DNA of 44,563 bases, taken from the NCBI RefSeq assembly GCF_002902565.1, contig NZ_PPRC01000056.1, positions 1-44,563 of the forward strand. Direction: 5' to 3'. The stretch's first letter is position 1. The number at the start of each line of letters is the position of its first letter. The notes beneath the pieces are model-generated. The model was not told where the DNA came from and did not search any database. It worked only from the letters and a program-made list of their open reading frames with translations. The position numbers and the translations under genes were made by a program. This document shows positions 36,269 through 44,305 of this stretch, piece by piece. The stretch comes from Staphylococcus petrasii (GTDB lineage: Bacteria > Bacillota > Bacilli > Staphylococcales > Staphylococcaceae).

Positions 36269-37759
36269 CTATGATGATTCATGATCAAATTCACTTTGTA
36301 CTTCATATAGATAATTCACAGCACTTACCGCTTGAGTCACAATCATTTTAACGCCATTACGCAACTTATTAACGCCATTTGTGACTTGACCAATCGCAAT
36401 CATATTATGCAATGTGCCATATCGCGGACTAATCACTTGATTGGTTTCTGGAATAATTTGAATACCACCCATAGGATGAGCCTGAACAATTTGGCGGTTC
36501 TCAAGATTTAATACAAGTTGATCATCTTCATCTAAATCTGATAAATGGGTTTTAGAACCAGTAGAATTAATCACTACATTATATTGATGTACTTCCGCTT
36601 CATCTTTAAACTTCAAATTAAATAAATCATCTTCATATTTAATATCCTCTAACCCTTTTTTAATGATTAAAGAACCATCATTAATTAAATCGATAATTAA
36701 ACGAGCTGTACGAGGAGGCATCGGATTAGAATTTAATTGAATAATTTTAGTAAAACGTTTATCAAATTCTTTTTGATCACTACGACTGAAACTATTCCAA
36801 ATCCAGTTTAGATTTTCTTTAACATTTTCAATGATACTTTGAAAGACGCCTATTTCATCAGGTTGATCTAAGTCGAATTGTAAATCTTTAATAGTATCGC
36901 CCGTTCTACGATAAACCATTTCATCTAACTTAACATCATATAAATCACATTCCAATTTAAATAATTCAAATGCTTTTTCTAATGGCACATTCCCATAATG
37001 TTCCGTTTTAATTTCATTGAACTTTTCCTTAGTTAAATATTTAAAATCAATCTCTACCATATTTCCTCTTACACTTGGTAATTTGGCCGATCTACTTGTC
37101 ATAGTTATTGGTAATTTAGGATGATGCGAAGTGACGTAACGTACTACATCTAAACTCGCCAACCCAGTACCAACTATCGCAATATTATCTGTTTTTTTAA
37201 CTTCATCTAATGTATGATATGTTGGATATGGCGTTTGTATGTATCCTTTTTTTCCCTTCAAACCATAAGGGTCATGGTATGAGAAAGTTCCAATCGTTAG
37301 AAAAATATAATCATATTCTTTCCATTGTGTCATATCTTCAGACGTACAAACATAATATTTCAACGCCGTTTCATCAACATCAGAGTTAGTAAATATTTCA
37401 TGCACTTGTTTGTTAATTACATTTAAATTATCATACATAGCTGCATAATCTGATAAATACGATTTCATATAATGACCGAAGACAAATCTTGGTAAATATT
37501 TAGGATTATCAAATTTAAATTCATTCTGATTTTGATACCATTTCCAGAATTCTTCATCATCATCTAAATTTAAACTCATATTTTTAGTAGGTAAATTAAT
37601 CAAGAGTTGACTACTATCGTTTTGAAAAGGCACCCCTTGACCCATATTGACTTCATTATCATAGACATCTACCTTTAACTTCTTGAAATCTTCATTTTTA
37701 ACTAACTGTCGTAATACACTGACGCCAGCTGTTCCCATTCCTATTATTGCTACACGCAT
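36269..37759 (-). CDS. FAD/NAD(P)-binding protein (NAD_binding_9 type)
   Basis: The 496-residue protein opens with a dinucleotide-binding fold, VAIIGMGTAGVSVLRQL (residues 3-19), and has a second in NIAIVGTGLASLDVVRYV near 190. PTKNMSLNLDDDEEFWKWY and VVINSTGSKTHLSD are also seen. This layout is that of a poorly characterised flavoprotein group related to N-hydroxylating monooxygenases and HpaF-like regulators; the substrate is unknown. No export signal. The ATG has AGAAGGATG upstream. It is transcribed alone from the minus strand. I see no convincing terminator before the rib promoter, so some read-through into the rib leader is possible. Confidence 0.82.
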   Translation of the reverse strand: MRVAIIGMGTAGVSVLRQLVKNEDFKKLKVDVYDNEVNMGQGVPFQNDSSQLLINLPTKNMSLNLDDDEEFWKWYQNQNEFKFDNPKYLPRFVFGHYMKSYLSDYAAMYDNLNVINKQVHEIFTNSDVDETALKYYVCTSEDMTQWKEYDYIFLTIGTFSYHDPYGLKGKKGYIQTPYPTYHTLDEVKKTDNIAIVGTGLASLDVVRYVTSHHPKLPITMTSRSAKLPSVRGNMVEIDFKYLTKEKFNEIKTEHYGNVPLEKAFELFKLECDLYDVKLDEMVYRRTGDTIKDLQFDLDQPDEIGVFQSIIENVKENLNWIWNSFSRSDQKEFDKRFTKIIQLNSNPMPPRTARLIIDLINDGSLIIKKGLEDIKYEDDLFNLKFKDEAEVHQYNVVINSTGSKTHLSDLDEDDQLVLNLENRQIVQAHPMGGIQIIPETNQVISPRYGTLHNMIAIGQVTNGVNKLRNGVKMIVTQAVSAVNYLYEVQSEFDHESS

Positions 37760-37908
37760 TTAACATCATCCTTCTATCTGTCTCTCTCATTCAAAACATA
37801 ATTGTATTATATCAATATCTTAAATTAATAGTCTTATTCAAATATAGCCAATTCTAATTACTTCTAACCATTATAAGATATGGTAGAATCAATTTGAGGT
37901 GAAATGAT

Positions 37909-37986
37909 ATGAAATTTTTACTTAAAGTTGCCCTTGTATTTGTAATTGCTTTTTCTTGGTTGAATCGAAAAAATAAGGCTGAATAA
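37909..37986 (+). CDS. Putative 25-residue membrane micropeptide
   Basis: A short frame of 25 codons has TTGAGGTG seven bases before its ATG, and ends just before a strong bidirectional terminator. The product has a charged start (MKFLLK), a hydrophobic core VALVFVIAFSWL and a basic end (NRKNKAE), which is the form of a single-pass membrane peptide. TAGAAT at 37884-37889 with an upstream TG could be its -10. Function unknown. It could instead be a non-coding transcript with a chance frame, but the ribosome-binding site, hydrophobic pattern and terminator together favour translation. Confidence 0.55.
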   Translation: MKFLLKVALVFVIAFSWLNRKNKAE

Positions 37987-38000
37987 TCTTCAATATTATA

Positions 38001-38053
38001 AAAAACCAGCATACACAATAGTTTAACAAATTGTGTATGCTGGTTTAATTTTT
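38001..38053. terminator. Bidirectional terminator between the micro-ORF and sagB
   Basis: Arms AAACCAGCATACACAA and TTGTGTATGCTGGTTT enclose a 12-base loop with T runs in both directions. It stops the plus-strand micro-ORF transcript and the minus-strand sagB transcript. Confidence 0.93.
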
Positions 38054-38055
38054 TA

Positions 38056-38907
38056 TTATTTTTGATGTTTAGTGTCATCTTTATATACATAAAGTTTGAA
38101 ATATTTACCTTCAGTTTTCATTTCTTTATAGAAATCGGCAATAATTTCAGCGTTATTTTCAGCCCATTTAATATCTGTAGCGTATTGGTGTTCACCAGGA
38201 TTTTTAGGATTCCATCTCATACTATAAAGCGTGTTTTGATCGCTATGTGATAAGTAATGTTGGTGAATGAAATCTGCGCCACCTTTAATAGCTTTCTCAG
38301 GTGTATCCCAACCGTGTTTTTTAGCGTATTCTGAGCCTGTTTTGATAGGATCTTCATCTAAAGCTCCTACGCCGTAAAAGTTATAATACTTCTTACCGTC
38401 AATTTCGACACCTTTAGCTAAATCACTTCTAACTGAACCTGTTTCTAATAACGCATGTGATATTAAATAAACTTCGTTTACATGTTTTTCTTTAGCGGCA
38501 CTAACGAAATCATCAGTATGTTCTAATAATGTAGGTCTATCAAATAACATACGTTTGATACGATTTTCATCAATACCTTGATATTTTGATAAATCTAAAA
38601 ATTGATATTTTTGTTTGTCGTCATCAATGAATTTACTACTATCCATTGCAGCTTTTATTTCACTCGCTGAAGCATCTCTCCAAGCATTATTGCTTTTATT
38701 AGATACTTGTTGGCTTGTATAGTTATCGATTTGCTTTTCAGCAGCTTTATTTAATGTAACATTTAAATGCTCGACACTTTCTTCTTCATCAACATTTTTG
38801 AAAAAAATCTGATCAGAAATCATTGAAAAGAAGACGAAACCAGCTACTACTAAAACAATAAGCAACCCTACAAGTCCTATTATAGAGCCCTTCTTGTGCT
38901 TCGTCAT
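38056..38907 (-). CDS. sagB: Membrane-bound glucosaminidase SagB
   Basis: SagB cleaves nascent peptidoglycan strands at GlcNAc, shortening glycans at the membrane; in S. aureus it works with the CAAX-protease-like SpdC/LyrA. The 283-residue protein starts at ATG 38907 (AGAGGTG upstream), close to the 284 or so of S. aureus. A membrane anchor lies at about residues 9-31 (GLVGLLIVLVVAGFVFF) and is not followed by a cleavage site. The glucosaminidase domain (about 100-283) has YLISHALLETGSVRSDLAKG with the catalytic glutamate, NFYGVGALDEDPIKTG and YSMRWNPKNPGEHQYATDI. A terminator shared with the micro-ORF lies three bases past the stop. Confidence 0.93.
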   Translation of the reverse strand: MTKHKKGSIIGLVGLLIVLVVAGFVFFSMISDQIFFKNVDEEESVEHLNVTLNKAAEKQIDNYTSQQVSNKSNNAWRDASASEIKAAMDSSKFIDDDKQKYQFLDLSKYQGIDENRIKRMLFDRPTLLEHTDDFVSAAKEKHVNEVYLISHALLETGSVRSDLAKGVEIDGKKYYNFYGVGALDEDPIKTGSEYAKKHGWDTPEKAIKGGADFIHQHYLSHSDQNTLYSMRWNPKNPGEHQYATDIKWAENNAEIIADFYKEMKTEGKYFKLYVYKDDTKHQK

Positions 38908-39056
38908 ATTCACACCTCTTAGGTCATTCTTTTGGTCTTAATGAAACTATTTCATGATAAAAAGTTTAACATTATTAATACCGTTAAACAATTTTATAAT
39001 TGCAATGTTACAAATTCATAAAATAACAGTAATCAAAATGAAACTTAACAAAATAA

Positions 39057-39089
39057 AAAGTAATGAAACAAGCGAAATTTCATTACTTC
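39057..39089 (-). terminator. Intrinsic terminator of the 74-residue protein gene
   Basis: Minus-strand arms AAGTAATGAAA and TTTCATTACTT around a short loop are followed by TTTATTTT, about 50 bases past the stop of the small gene. Confidence 0.85.
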
Positions 39090-39138
39090 AAACATCTATA
39101 TATAATTTTTTAATTGTCTAAATCAATCTATATAAAAG

Positions 39139-39363
39139 TTATTTATTCTCATTGCGGTAATCCATCATAATGAAACTCGCAGCTTGTGATCTATTCTTAT
39201 AATAATATTGGTTCAAATCGATTGTGCCTTCAACTTCACCATCACGGTACATCATTTCATTAGTGAAATTATTAATCATCACAAATTCAGAACGATCTCT
39301 AATAATATCTAAATCGTCATTTCTCGCAAAGAAATGTTCAAGATTTAAATGTGCGTAATCCAA
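39139..39363 (-). CDS. Conserved-looking small hypothetical protein
   Basis: I do not recognise the family. The 74-residue product (MDYAHLNLEHFF...) is rich in Asp, Asn, Tyr and Phe, contains FVMINNFTNEMMYRDGEVEG and ends DYRNENK. There is no membrane segment or signal peptide, so it is probably cytoplasmic. GGGAGG stands seven bases before TTG at 39363, but only one base before an in-frame ATG at 39369, so TTG is the likelier start. It has its own strong terminator and lies between sagB and sigS, transcribed away from sigS. Confidence 0.72.
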   Translation of the reverse strand: MDYAHLNLEHFFARNDDLDIIRDRSEFVMINNFTNEMMYRDGEVEGTIDLNQYYYKNRSQAASFIMMDYRNENK

Positions 39364-39572
39364 CTTCATACCTCCCACTGATTAAATGTCGAATTTTATT
39401 GTAATGAACAGTTTAATACAACATTTTGATATATTTTGTCATTCTATGTTTACTATTTAACACCTATTTTTTAAATTACGCAAATGATAATTCATTATGA
39501 CTGTATTAATCTCTATTTATCCGGAAAATTAATTTATGTATGTACATAATCAAGGAGTTTAAAACGTACACA

Positions 39573-40052
39573 TTGAATTTTGAAGAAATTTACGCTAACC
39601 ACTATAAAATTATTCATTATTTGTTAAAACAATACCATATAAAGTATAATTATGATGAATTTTACCAATTACTTCTAATTAAATTATGGCAATTATCTCT
39701 TACCTATGATTCAACTTCCTCTATAACATTTAACTCATTTTTATATACTCGTTTAAAATTCTATCTTATCGACCTTTTCAGACGTGAAAAGTTAAAACTT
39801 GAAACTATCGACTTAGAAACTTCTGAGATAAATTCTTCTTTAAATTCTTTTAATAATCCCTATCTTTTCAATTATCTACAAGATATTCAACCTCTTCTTT
39901 GTCCCAACGAATACACTTGGCTCAACTTTTATATACAAGGTTATAAACAATATGAAATTGCTAAGTTAATGGGCGTTTCTACTACTACTATTAAAAAGTA
40001 TAAATCCTCAACTTTTAATAAATTACAAACTTATTATCATGAAGGTGTATAA
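39573..40052 (+). CDS. sigS: ECF-type sigma factor SigS
   Basis: The protein (about 159 residues from TTG 39573) matches S. aureus SigS in its region 2, HYKIIHYLLKQYHIKYNYDEFYQLLLIKLWQLS, with SFLYTRLKFYLIDLFRR as the -10-recognition segment. Region 4 is the helix-turn-helix YKQYEIAKLMGVSTTTIKKY near the end. SigS supports survival under DNA-damage and wall stress in S. aureus. The TTG start aligns with the S. aureus N-terminus, but AAGGAG is 15 bases away; ATG at 39540 is the alternative and would add 11 residues. The stop lies one base from the ecfX ATG. Position next to sagB is as in S. aureus. Confidence 0.88.
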   Translation: MNFEEIYANHYKIIHYLLKQYHIKYNYDEFYQLLLIKLWQLSLTYDSTSSITFNSFLYTRLKFYLIDLFRREKLKLETIDLETSEINSSLNSFNNPYLFNYLQDIQPLLCPNEYTWLNFYIQGYKQYEIAKLMGVSTTTIKKYKSSTFNKLQTYYHEGV

Positions 40053-40053
40053 C

Positions 40054-40500
40054 ATGTTGCCCCATAATTCTTATCATTTATTATATATTCAAACAATGTC
40101 AGGTAGTTCGCTCAAGACGAAGTGTTGCTTTACGACCTATGACATGGTACTGCCTTTTCCAATAAAAAAGGTACTGATTTATTATTTAGAGCAACATCAA
40201 CGTTCTTATTCGCAGCAAGTAAAATTAGCGAAACGTTTGTTGGCAATTAATAAATTAGTACCATTATATATTTCTCATAAAGTAATTCTCTTTCCAGTGA
40301 AGCAACAGCGTGCGCCTTTACAAGTTTATTTGAATGCACAAGCGATTATAGGATTGACATCTACAAGCACTGGAACTATCGTAACGTTCGATAATTCTAT
40401 TCAGTTTAAAATTGACGAACCTTATACGTTGGTTTACAAAAAGTGGCAAGAAAGCCTATTATTATTTCATTTAGTGCAAAAATCTACGACGTTTTATTAA
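40054..40500 (+). CDS. ecfX: EcfX, ComK-related partner of SigS
   Basis: The 148-residue protein starts at ATG 40054 with GAAGGTG seven bases upstream, one base after the sigS stop, so the two genes are coupled. The middle matches the ComK fold: YISHKVILFPVKQQRAPLQVYLNAQAIIGL and TIVTFDNSIQFKID correspond to the SHKPPI..FLFPT and W.. region of B. subtilis ComK. In S. aureus the homologue is called EcfX and is thought to regulate SigS activity; the mechanism is not known. The last 17 bases overlap the 3' end of the convergent membrane-protein gene. Confidence 0.82.
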   Translation: MLPHNSYHLLYIQTMSGSSLKTKCCFTTYDMVLPFPIKKVLIYYLEQHQRSYSQQVKLAKRLLAINKLVPLYISHKVILFPVKQQRAPLQVYLNAQAIIGLTSTSTGTIVTFDNSIQFKIDEPYTLVYKKWQESLLLFHLVQKSTTFY

Positions 40501-40933
40501 ATTTGTACTCTAACAATTTCTTAGTAAATAGCGCTGTTACTGATTTAATTAATAATAAACTGACTAAAGCTAATAAAATAGCACCTATTAAAATTAAAAT
40601 AACATTAATAACTGGCATAGAAACTTGAGGATTAACGAAATAATTCACCGCCGTTAAACTCGTGATAAATCCAGCTAAGAATAGGCCTAATAATAATGCA
40701 TACACTATGACCATACCAATTAACATGATAAATAAACTTGTGCTTGAAGTACTTTTTTCTTTAAAAATATGTTGTTTTAAAAATGTATTAGCATACGTCA
40801 CAGGTTTATTATATTTATATTCATCTGCTTGTTCACTATGCGTTGCAAGTTGCTCATCAAGTAAGTTTTTTTCTTTTTTATTCAAAAACCATAATTGTTT
40901 TTTTACTTTTTGTTCAAAGGCTGCTTGTTTCAT
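40484..40933 (-). CDS. HAAS-like two-pass membrane protein
   Basis: The protein has an N-terminal helical signalling domain of about 60 residues (MKQAAFEQKVKKQLWFLNKKEKNLLDEQ), resembling HAAS/DUF1700-type domains that couple with PadR regulators or membrane enzymes. Two hydrophobic regions follow, at about residues 68-92 and 106-133 (LFIMLIGMVIVYALLLGLFL and VINVILILIGAILLALVSLL). The start is uncertain: ATG 40933 fits the domain and has AAAGGAG 14 bases upstream; ATG 40969 has no site. No PadR gene is adjacent. It converges on ecfX with overlapping 3' ends, so antisense effects are possible. Function unknown. Confidence 0.7.
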   Translation of the reverse strand: MKQAAFEQKVKKQLWFLNKKEKNLLDEQLATHSEQADEYKYNKPVTYANTFLKQHIFKEKSTSSTSLFIMLIGMVIVYALLLGLFLAGFITSLTAVNYFVNPQVSMPVINVILILIGAILLALVSLLLIKSVTALFTKKLLEYKFNKTS

Positions 40934-41018
40934 ACTTAGTTGTATCTCTCCTTTTCCTCTCTTACTCATAAATCTTAGCGGAGTTTATGAAGAGTAGCAA
41001 GATGTTATTCTCTAAAAA

Positions 41019-41078
41019 CAAAAAGAAGCGAATCAGAAATCCATTTTTACTAAATAGGATTTCTGGTCCGCTCTTTTT
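41019..41078 (-). terminator. Intrinsic terminator of tal
   Basis: On the minus strand AGAGCGGACCAGAAATCC and GGATTTCTGATTCGCTTCT pair with a few mismatches, followed by TTTTTGTTTTT, about 15 bases past the tal stop. Confidence 0.88.
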
Positions 41079-41092
41079 CATTAATTTAAGAA

Positions 41093-41806
41093 TTATAAAA
41101 TTGATAAACCTGAACTTTGAATATCTTTAGCGAAACCTTTTACAGTGTCTACAGATAATTCATTAATGTCACGGCCTAAGTTAGTGTTAACTTTTTTCAC
41201 AACGTCAGCTGGACATGTAATAATATCAACACCAAGTTGATCAGCTTGAATAACATTAAATGTTTCACGGCAGCTAGCCCATAATAATTTAACGCCTTCT
41301 TTACTGTGTGCCACTTCAACAGATTCTTTTACTAATGGAAGTGGATCTACACCTGTATCTGCAATACGTCCAGCAAATACTGAAATGTAAGTAGGTACAC
41401 CAGCAGTTACCGCTTCAGTAATTTCTTTAACTTGTTCAATTGTATAAACTGCAGTTACGTTTAAACGAACGTTATCTGCTGATAATTTTTTAATTAATGA
41501 AATTGTTGATTCACCTTTAGAGTTTACGATTGGAATCTTAACAAATACGTTATCACCATATTGTTTTAAGATTTCAGCTTCTTTTTCCATTGTTTCTAAA
41601 TCATCTGAGAACACTTCAAATGAAATAGAGGCATCTGGAATTTCGCGAACCGCTTCTTCAGCAAATGCTTTATAATCTGTAACGCCGGCTTTTGCCATTA
41701 AACTAGGGTTAGTTGTGAAACCATCCACTTCTTTATTTTTATATGCAGCTTTCATTTGTTCGATATCTGCGCCATCCGCAAATACTTCTACATTAAGTTT
41801 AGTCAT
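41093..41806 (-). CDS. tal: Transaldolase (small TalC/Fsa-like type)
   Basis: Transaldolase moves a dihydroxyacetone unit between sugar phosphates in the pentose phosphate pathway. The 237-residue protein is a single TIM barrel with VDGFTTNPSLMAKAG (residues 28-42), the Schiff-base lysine in NVFVKIPIV (Lys90), NVTAVYTIEQ, ISVFAGRIADTGVDP and LWASCRETFNV. It belongs to the short class like B. subtilis TalC but is diverged; fructose-6-phosphate aldolase activity is a family alternative. GGAGGAATAGTAAG precedes the ATG. Single-gene unit next to the sigS region as in S. aureus. Confidence 0.93.
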   Translation of the reverse strand: MTKLNVEVFADGADIEQMKAAYKNKEVDGFTTNPSLMAKAGVTDYKAFAEEAVREIPDASISFEVFSDDLETMEKEAEILKQYGDNVFVKIPIVNSKGESTISLIKKLSADNVRLNVTAVYTIEQVKEITEAVTAGVPTYISVFAGRIADTGVDPLPLVKESVEVAHSKEGVKLLWASCRETFNVIQADQLGVDIITCPADVVKKVNTNLGRDINELSVDTVKGFAKDIQSSGLSIL

Positions 41807-42075
41807 CTTACTATTCCTCCAAATTAAGTTTTACGAATATAGAAATATATTAATAGTATGAACTTAAATTTCAAATATGTATATTTTGTTATGAACTTTA
41901 TATATTATTTTCTATTCCGTATAGATAAATGATTATAGATTATTTATATCATTCTTAATGATTGTTAGCGAATGTTTTGCTTATTTTTGAAAATGAATCC
42001 CCTACTATAACGTGCTAGTATCCAATTCTATAAATGTGGTAATATAATGTAATGATGTCGCACAGGAGGTTCAAT

Positions 42076-42381
42076 ATGTCGAAATCTAAAAAATACTTTA
42101 TTATTTCAGTCGTATTATTAATAATAAGTTTTTATTTTAATACATTTAATCCATTACTTAGTAAACAAATTACGTCAATAAAATATTTATTAATTGCTTG
42201 TAGTGTTCTCAATGTGATTATTCTAATTGCTTCGATTATATTCTCTGATAAAGCAATTAAACATCTTAGTCCCAAAAAAAGTAAGCTAAGAACGGCTACT
42301 AAACTTTTACCTTTTATTATTTTAGTTGTTATTCTGTTCCATATTTTCGCATCAATTACAACATTTGGTGTTTTTTCTTAA
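42076..42381 (+). CDS. Three-segment membrane protein of unknown function
   Basis: The 101-residue protein starts at ATG 42076, which has ACAGGAGG six bases upstream; an earlier in-frame ATG lacks a site. Hydrophobic segments lie at about residues 8-22, 37-58 and 78-95 (KLLPFIILVVILFHIFA), with a basic loop HLSPKKSKLRTATK between the last two. No family recognised. TATAAT at 42043-42048 is its likely -10. It precedes the crcB pair by 61 bases on the same strand and could be read into them, since no terminator is seen between. Confidence 0.75.
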   Translation: MSKSKKYFIISVVLLIISFYFNTFNPLLSKQITSIKYLLIACSVLNVIILIASIIFSDKAIKHLSPKKSKLRTATKLLPFIILVVILFHIFASITTFGVFS

Positions 42382-42442
42382 TTTTTAGCAGAAATTTCAA
42401 ATACTCATTAAATAAAATATTTTAAATTACGGGTGAAAGTTC

Positions 42443-42808
42443 ATGCAATATATTTTTGTCTTTATAGGTGGAATGGTAGGTGCATTGCTTAGATATTTTA
42501 TATCTCTTTTAAATGATGACACTACCTTTCCTACAGGTACATTCATTGCTAATTTAGTTGGGGCCTTTCTCATGGGATACCTTTCAACTATTACTATTCA
42601 ATATTTTAAAGACCATCCTATGTTTAAAAAAGGACTTACAACTGGATTTCTAGGCGCCTTAACGACTTTTTCAACATTTCAATTAGAACTTGTTAAAATG
42701 TTCCACCACCATTCCTTTATATTATTATTCGGTTACGCATTAGCTAGTTACATATTAGGAATTTTAATATGCGGTTTAGGGGTCAAATTAGGAGGTCGTA
42801 CTAAATGA
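42443..42808 (+). CDS. crcB: Fluoride channel subunit CrcB/Fluc 1
   Basis: Fluc proteins are dual-topology fluoride exporters. The 121-residue protein has four membrane segments, [14 protein letters not shown] at the start, [11 protein letters not shown] (the conserved Asn of the pore), [17 protein letters not shown] with the sodium-site and phenylalanine-box region, and a final hydrophobic helix. Many Firmicutes, including staphylococci, have two adjacent half-size genes whose products form a heterodimer. GGGTGAAAG precedes the ATG. The stop overlaps the start of the second crcB by four bases. Confidence 0.95.
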   Translation: MQYIFVFIGGMVGALLRYFISLLNDDTTFPTGTFIANLVGAFLMGYLSTITIQYFKDHPMFKKGLTTGFLGALTTFSTFQLELVKMFHHHSFILLFGYALASYILGILICGLGVKLGGRTK

Positions 42809-43158
42809 TTAACGGCTTATTAATTATGTTAGGCGGCGGTTTAGGCGCAGTAGTAAGAGCTTGGTTAACAGACTTTACGAAAAGCAAATGGCCTTCTCCA
42901 CTGCCCTTCGCAACGCTAATAGTAAATATTGTTGGAAGTTTTTTGATAGGATTAACATTTGGCGTTACGCTTAATCATCCATCATTTAGCCTATTCTTTA
43001 CGACTGGTTTCTTAGGTGGTTTAACGACTTTCTCAACATTGTCATATGAATTAGTCAATTTTATAACTCCTAAGTTTAAACCACTACATTTTATTAGTTA
43101 TACACTTTTACAATTTATTGTAGGATTTTTAGCTTGCTACCTAGGTTACATTCTTTAG
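42805..43158 (+). CDS. crcB: Fluoride channel subunit CrcB/Fluc 2
   Basis: The 117-residue second subunit has the same layout: [28 protein letters not shown] with the pore asparagine, [17 protein letters not shown], and a fourth helix ending in YLGYIL. It is homologous to, but clearly different from, its neighbour, as expected of an antiparallel heterodimer. GGAGG lies within the end of the first gene, and the ATGA overlap makes equal translation likely. It ends at a strong terminator. No fluoride riboswitch was found upstream of the pair. Confidence 0.95.
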   Translation: MINGLLIMLGGGLGAVVRAWLTDFTKSKWPSPLPFATLIVNIVGSFLIGLTFGVTLNHPSFSLFFTTGFLGGLTTFSTLSYELVNFITPKFKPLHFISYTLLQFIVGFLACYLGYIL

Positions 43159-43178
43159 TCCTAAACTTTTTAAAAATG

Positions 43179-43227
43179 AAAAGCTATTCATTGACCATGA
43201 CGAAGCGGTCAACGAATAGCTTTTTTG
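43179..43227. terminator. Bidirectional terminator between crcB and the aldo-keto reductase gene
   Basis: AAAAGCTATTC / GAATAGCTTTT with TTGACC / GGTCAA in the upper stem; six T on the plus strand and four T on the minus side. It separates convergent genes. Confidence 0.9.
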
Positions 43228-43229
43228 TA

Positions 43230-44066
43230 TTAATGTCCTTCAAACGTATTAGGATCTGGCCCTACTCTTTTATCTTTATTTAAATTATCAATACGTGACA
43301 TTTGATCTTCAGACAATTCGAAATCAAATACCTCAATATTTTCTTCAATTCGACTAGGTGTGATTGATTTAGGAATCACGACTACCCCGTGTTGAATATT
43401 CCAGCGAATAATAACCTGTGCAGGTGATTTGCCTACTTCTTTCCCAATCTCTATTAAAGTCTCATCATCTAAAATTTGAGCATTCATTAATGGTGACCAT
43501 GATTCCATATAAATTTTTTGTGCATCTAAATATTTTCTTAATTCATTTTGCGTAAAATAAGGATGGAATTCAACTTGATTAATTACAGGTTTAATAGACA
43601 CTTGAGCTAATAGCGCTTCAAGATGTTCCGGTTGGAAGTTACTTACACCTATATTTTTAACTTTGCTATCTTTATATAAATCTTCCATACCTTTCCACGT
43701 ATCAATCATCACTGCTTCGTTCGTACCTGGCCAATGAACTAAGTACAAGTCTAAATAATCAAGACCTAGTTTTTTAATACTAGTTTCATACGCTTGAGCC
43801 ACATTTTCACGACCAAAGTCTTCGAAATACAACTTAGATGTGACAAAGATATCTTCACGACTTAAACCAGTAGCTTCAAGTCCTTCTTTAATACCTAAAC
43901 CAACTTGTTCCTCATTACCATACACTTTCGCTGTATCAATACTACGATATCCAGATTCAATAGCATGCTTCACTGCTTCTTTACATGTTTCATCATTTTC
44001 AACTCTGAACGTACCAAGCCCTAATTTCGGCATGTGATGTCCATTATAAAACTCAATTGTTTCCAT
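43230..44066 (-). CDS. Aldo-keto reductase
   Basis: A 278-residue NADPH-dependent carbonyl reductase barrel of the AKR5-like bacterial group (B. subtilis YtbE/YvgN type). The catalytic tetrad is visible: Asp and Tyr in SIDTAKVYGNEEQVG, Lys in FVTSKLYFED, His in YLVHWPG. The cofactor-binding end has VIPKSITPSRIEENIEVFDF. Substrate unknown; family members reduce methylglyoxal and small aldehydes. ATG 44066 is chosen, with GGGAGG nine bases upstream. A possible promoter is TTGGGA (44139-44144), 17 bases, TATACA (44116-44121) on the minus strand. Confidence 0.93.
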   Translation of the reverse strand: METIEFYNGHHMPKLGLGTFRVENDETCKEAVKHAIESGYRSIDTAKVYGNEEQVGLGIKEGLEATGLSREDIFVTSKLYFEDFGRENVAQAYETSIKKLGLDYLDLYLVHWPGTNEAVMIDTWKGMEDLYKDSKVKNIGVSNFQPEHLEALLAQVSIKPVINQVEFHPYFTQNELRKYLDAQKIYMESWSPLMNAQILDDETLIEIGKEVGKSPAQVIIRWNIQHGVVVIPKSITPSRIEENIEVFDFELSEDQMSRIDNLNKDKRVGPDPNTFEGH

Positions 44067-44305
44067 TGTAGAACCTCCCACTAATTATCATATGATTTAT
44101 TTATAACATGTATTATGTATAAGATGATATTATTTTATTCCCAAAAACCCCTCACCTTAATACAAAAATATAATAATAATGACAAAGTGTGTCACCTAAG
44201 AGAATTTAAAGCATTGTGGAAAATGAATATCAACACTCTTATCTAAGTAAATCTAAAATTAAGTAATTAGTGATCATAATTATAAAGATTATGATGAAAA
44301 CAATA

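Noticed and set aside
37854..38090. 78-codon minus-strand frame over the micro-ORF and terminator
   Set aside because: It reads through the sagB terminator hairpin and has no start signal.
41900..41975. Possible Fur box between tal and the three-helix membrane protein gene
   Set aside because: Only scattered AT-rich half-sites are seen; no 19-base inverted repeat of the Fur type.
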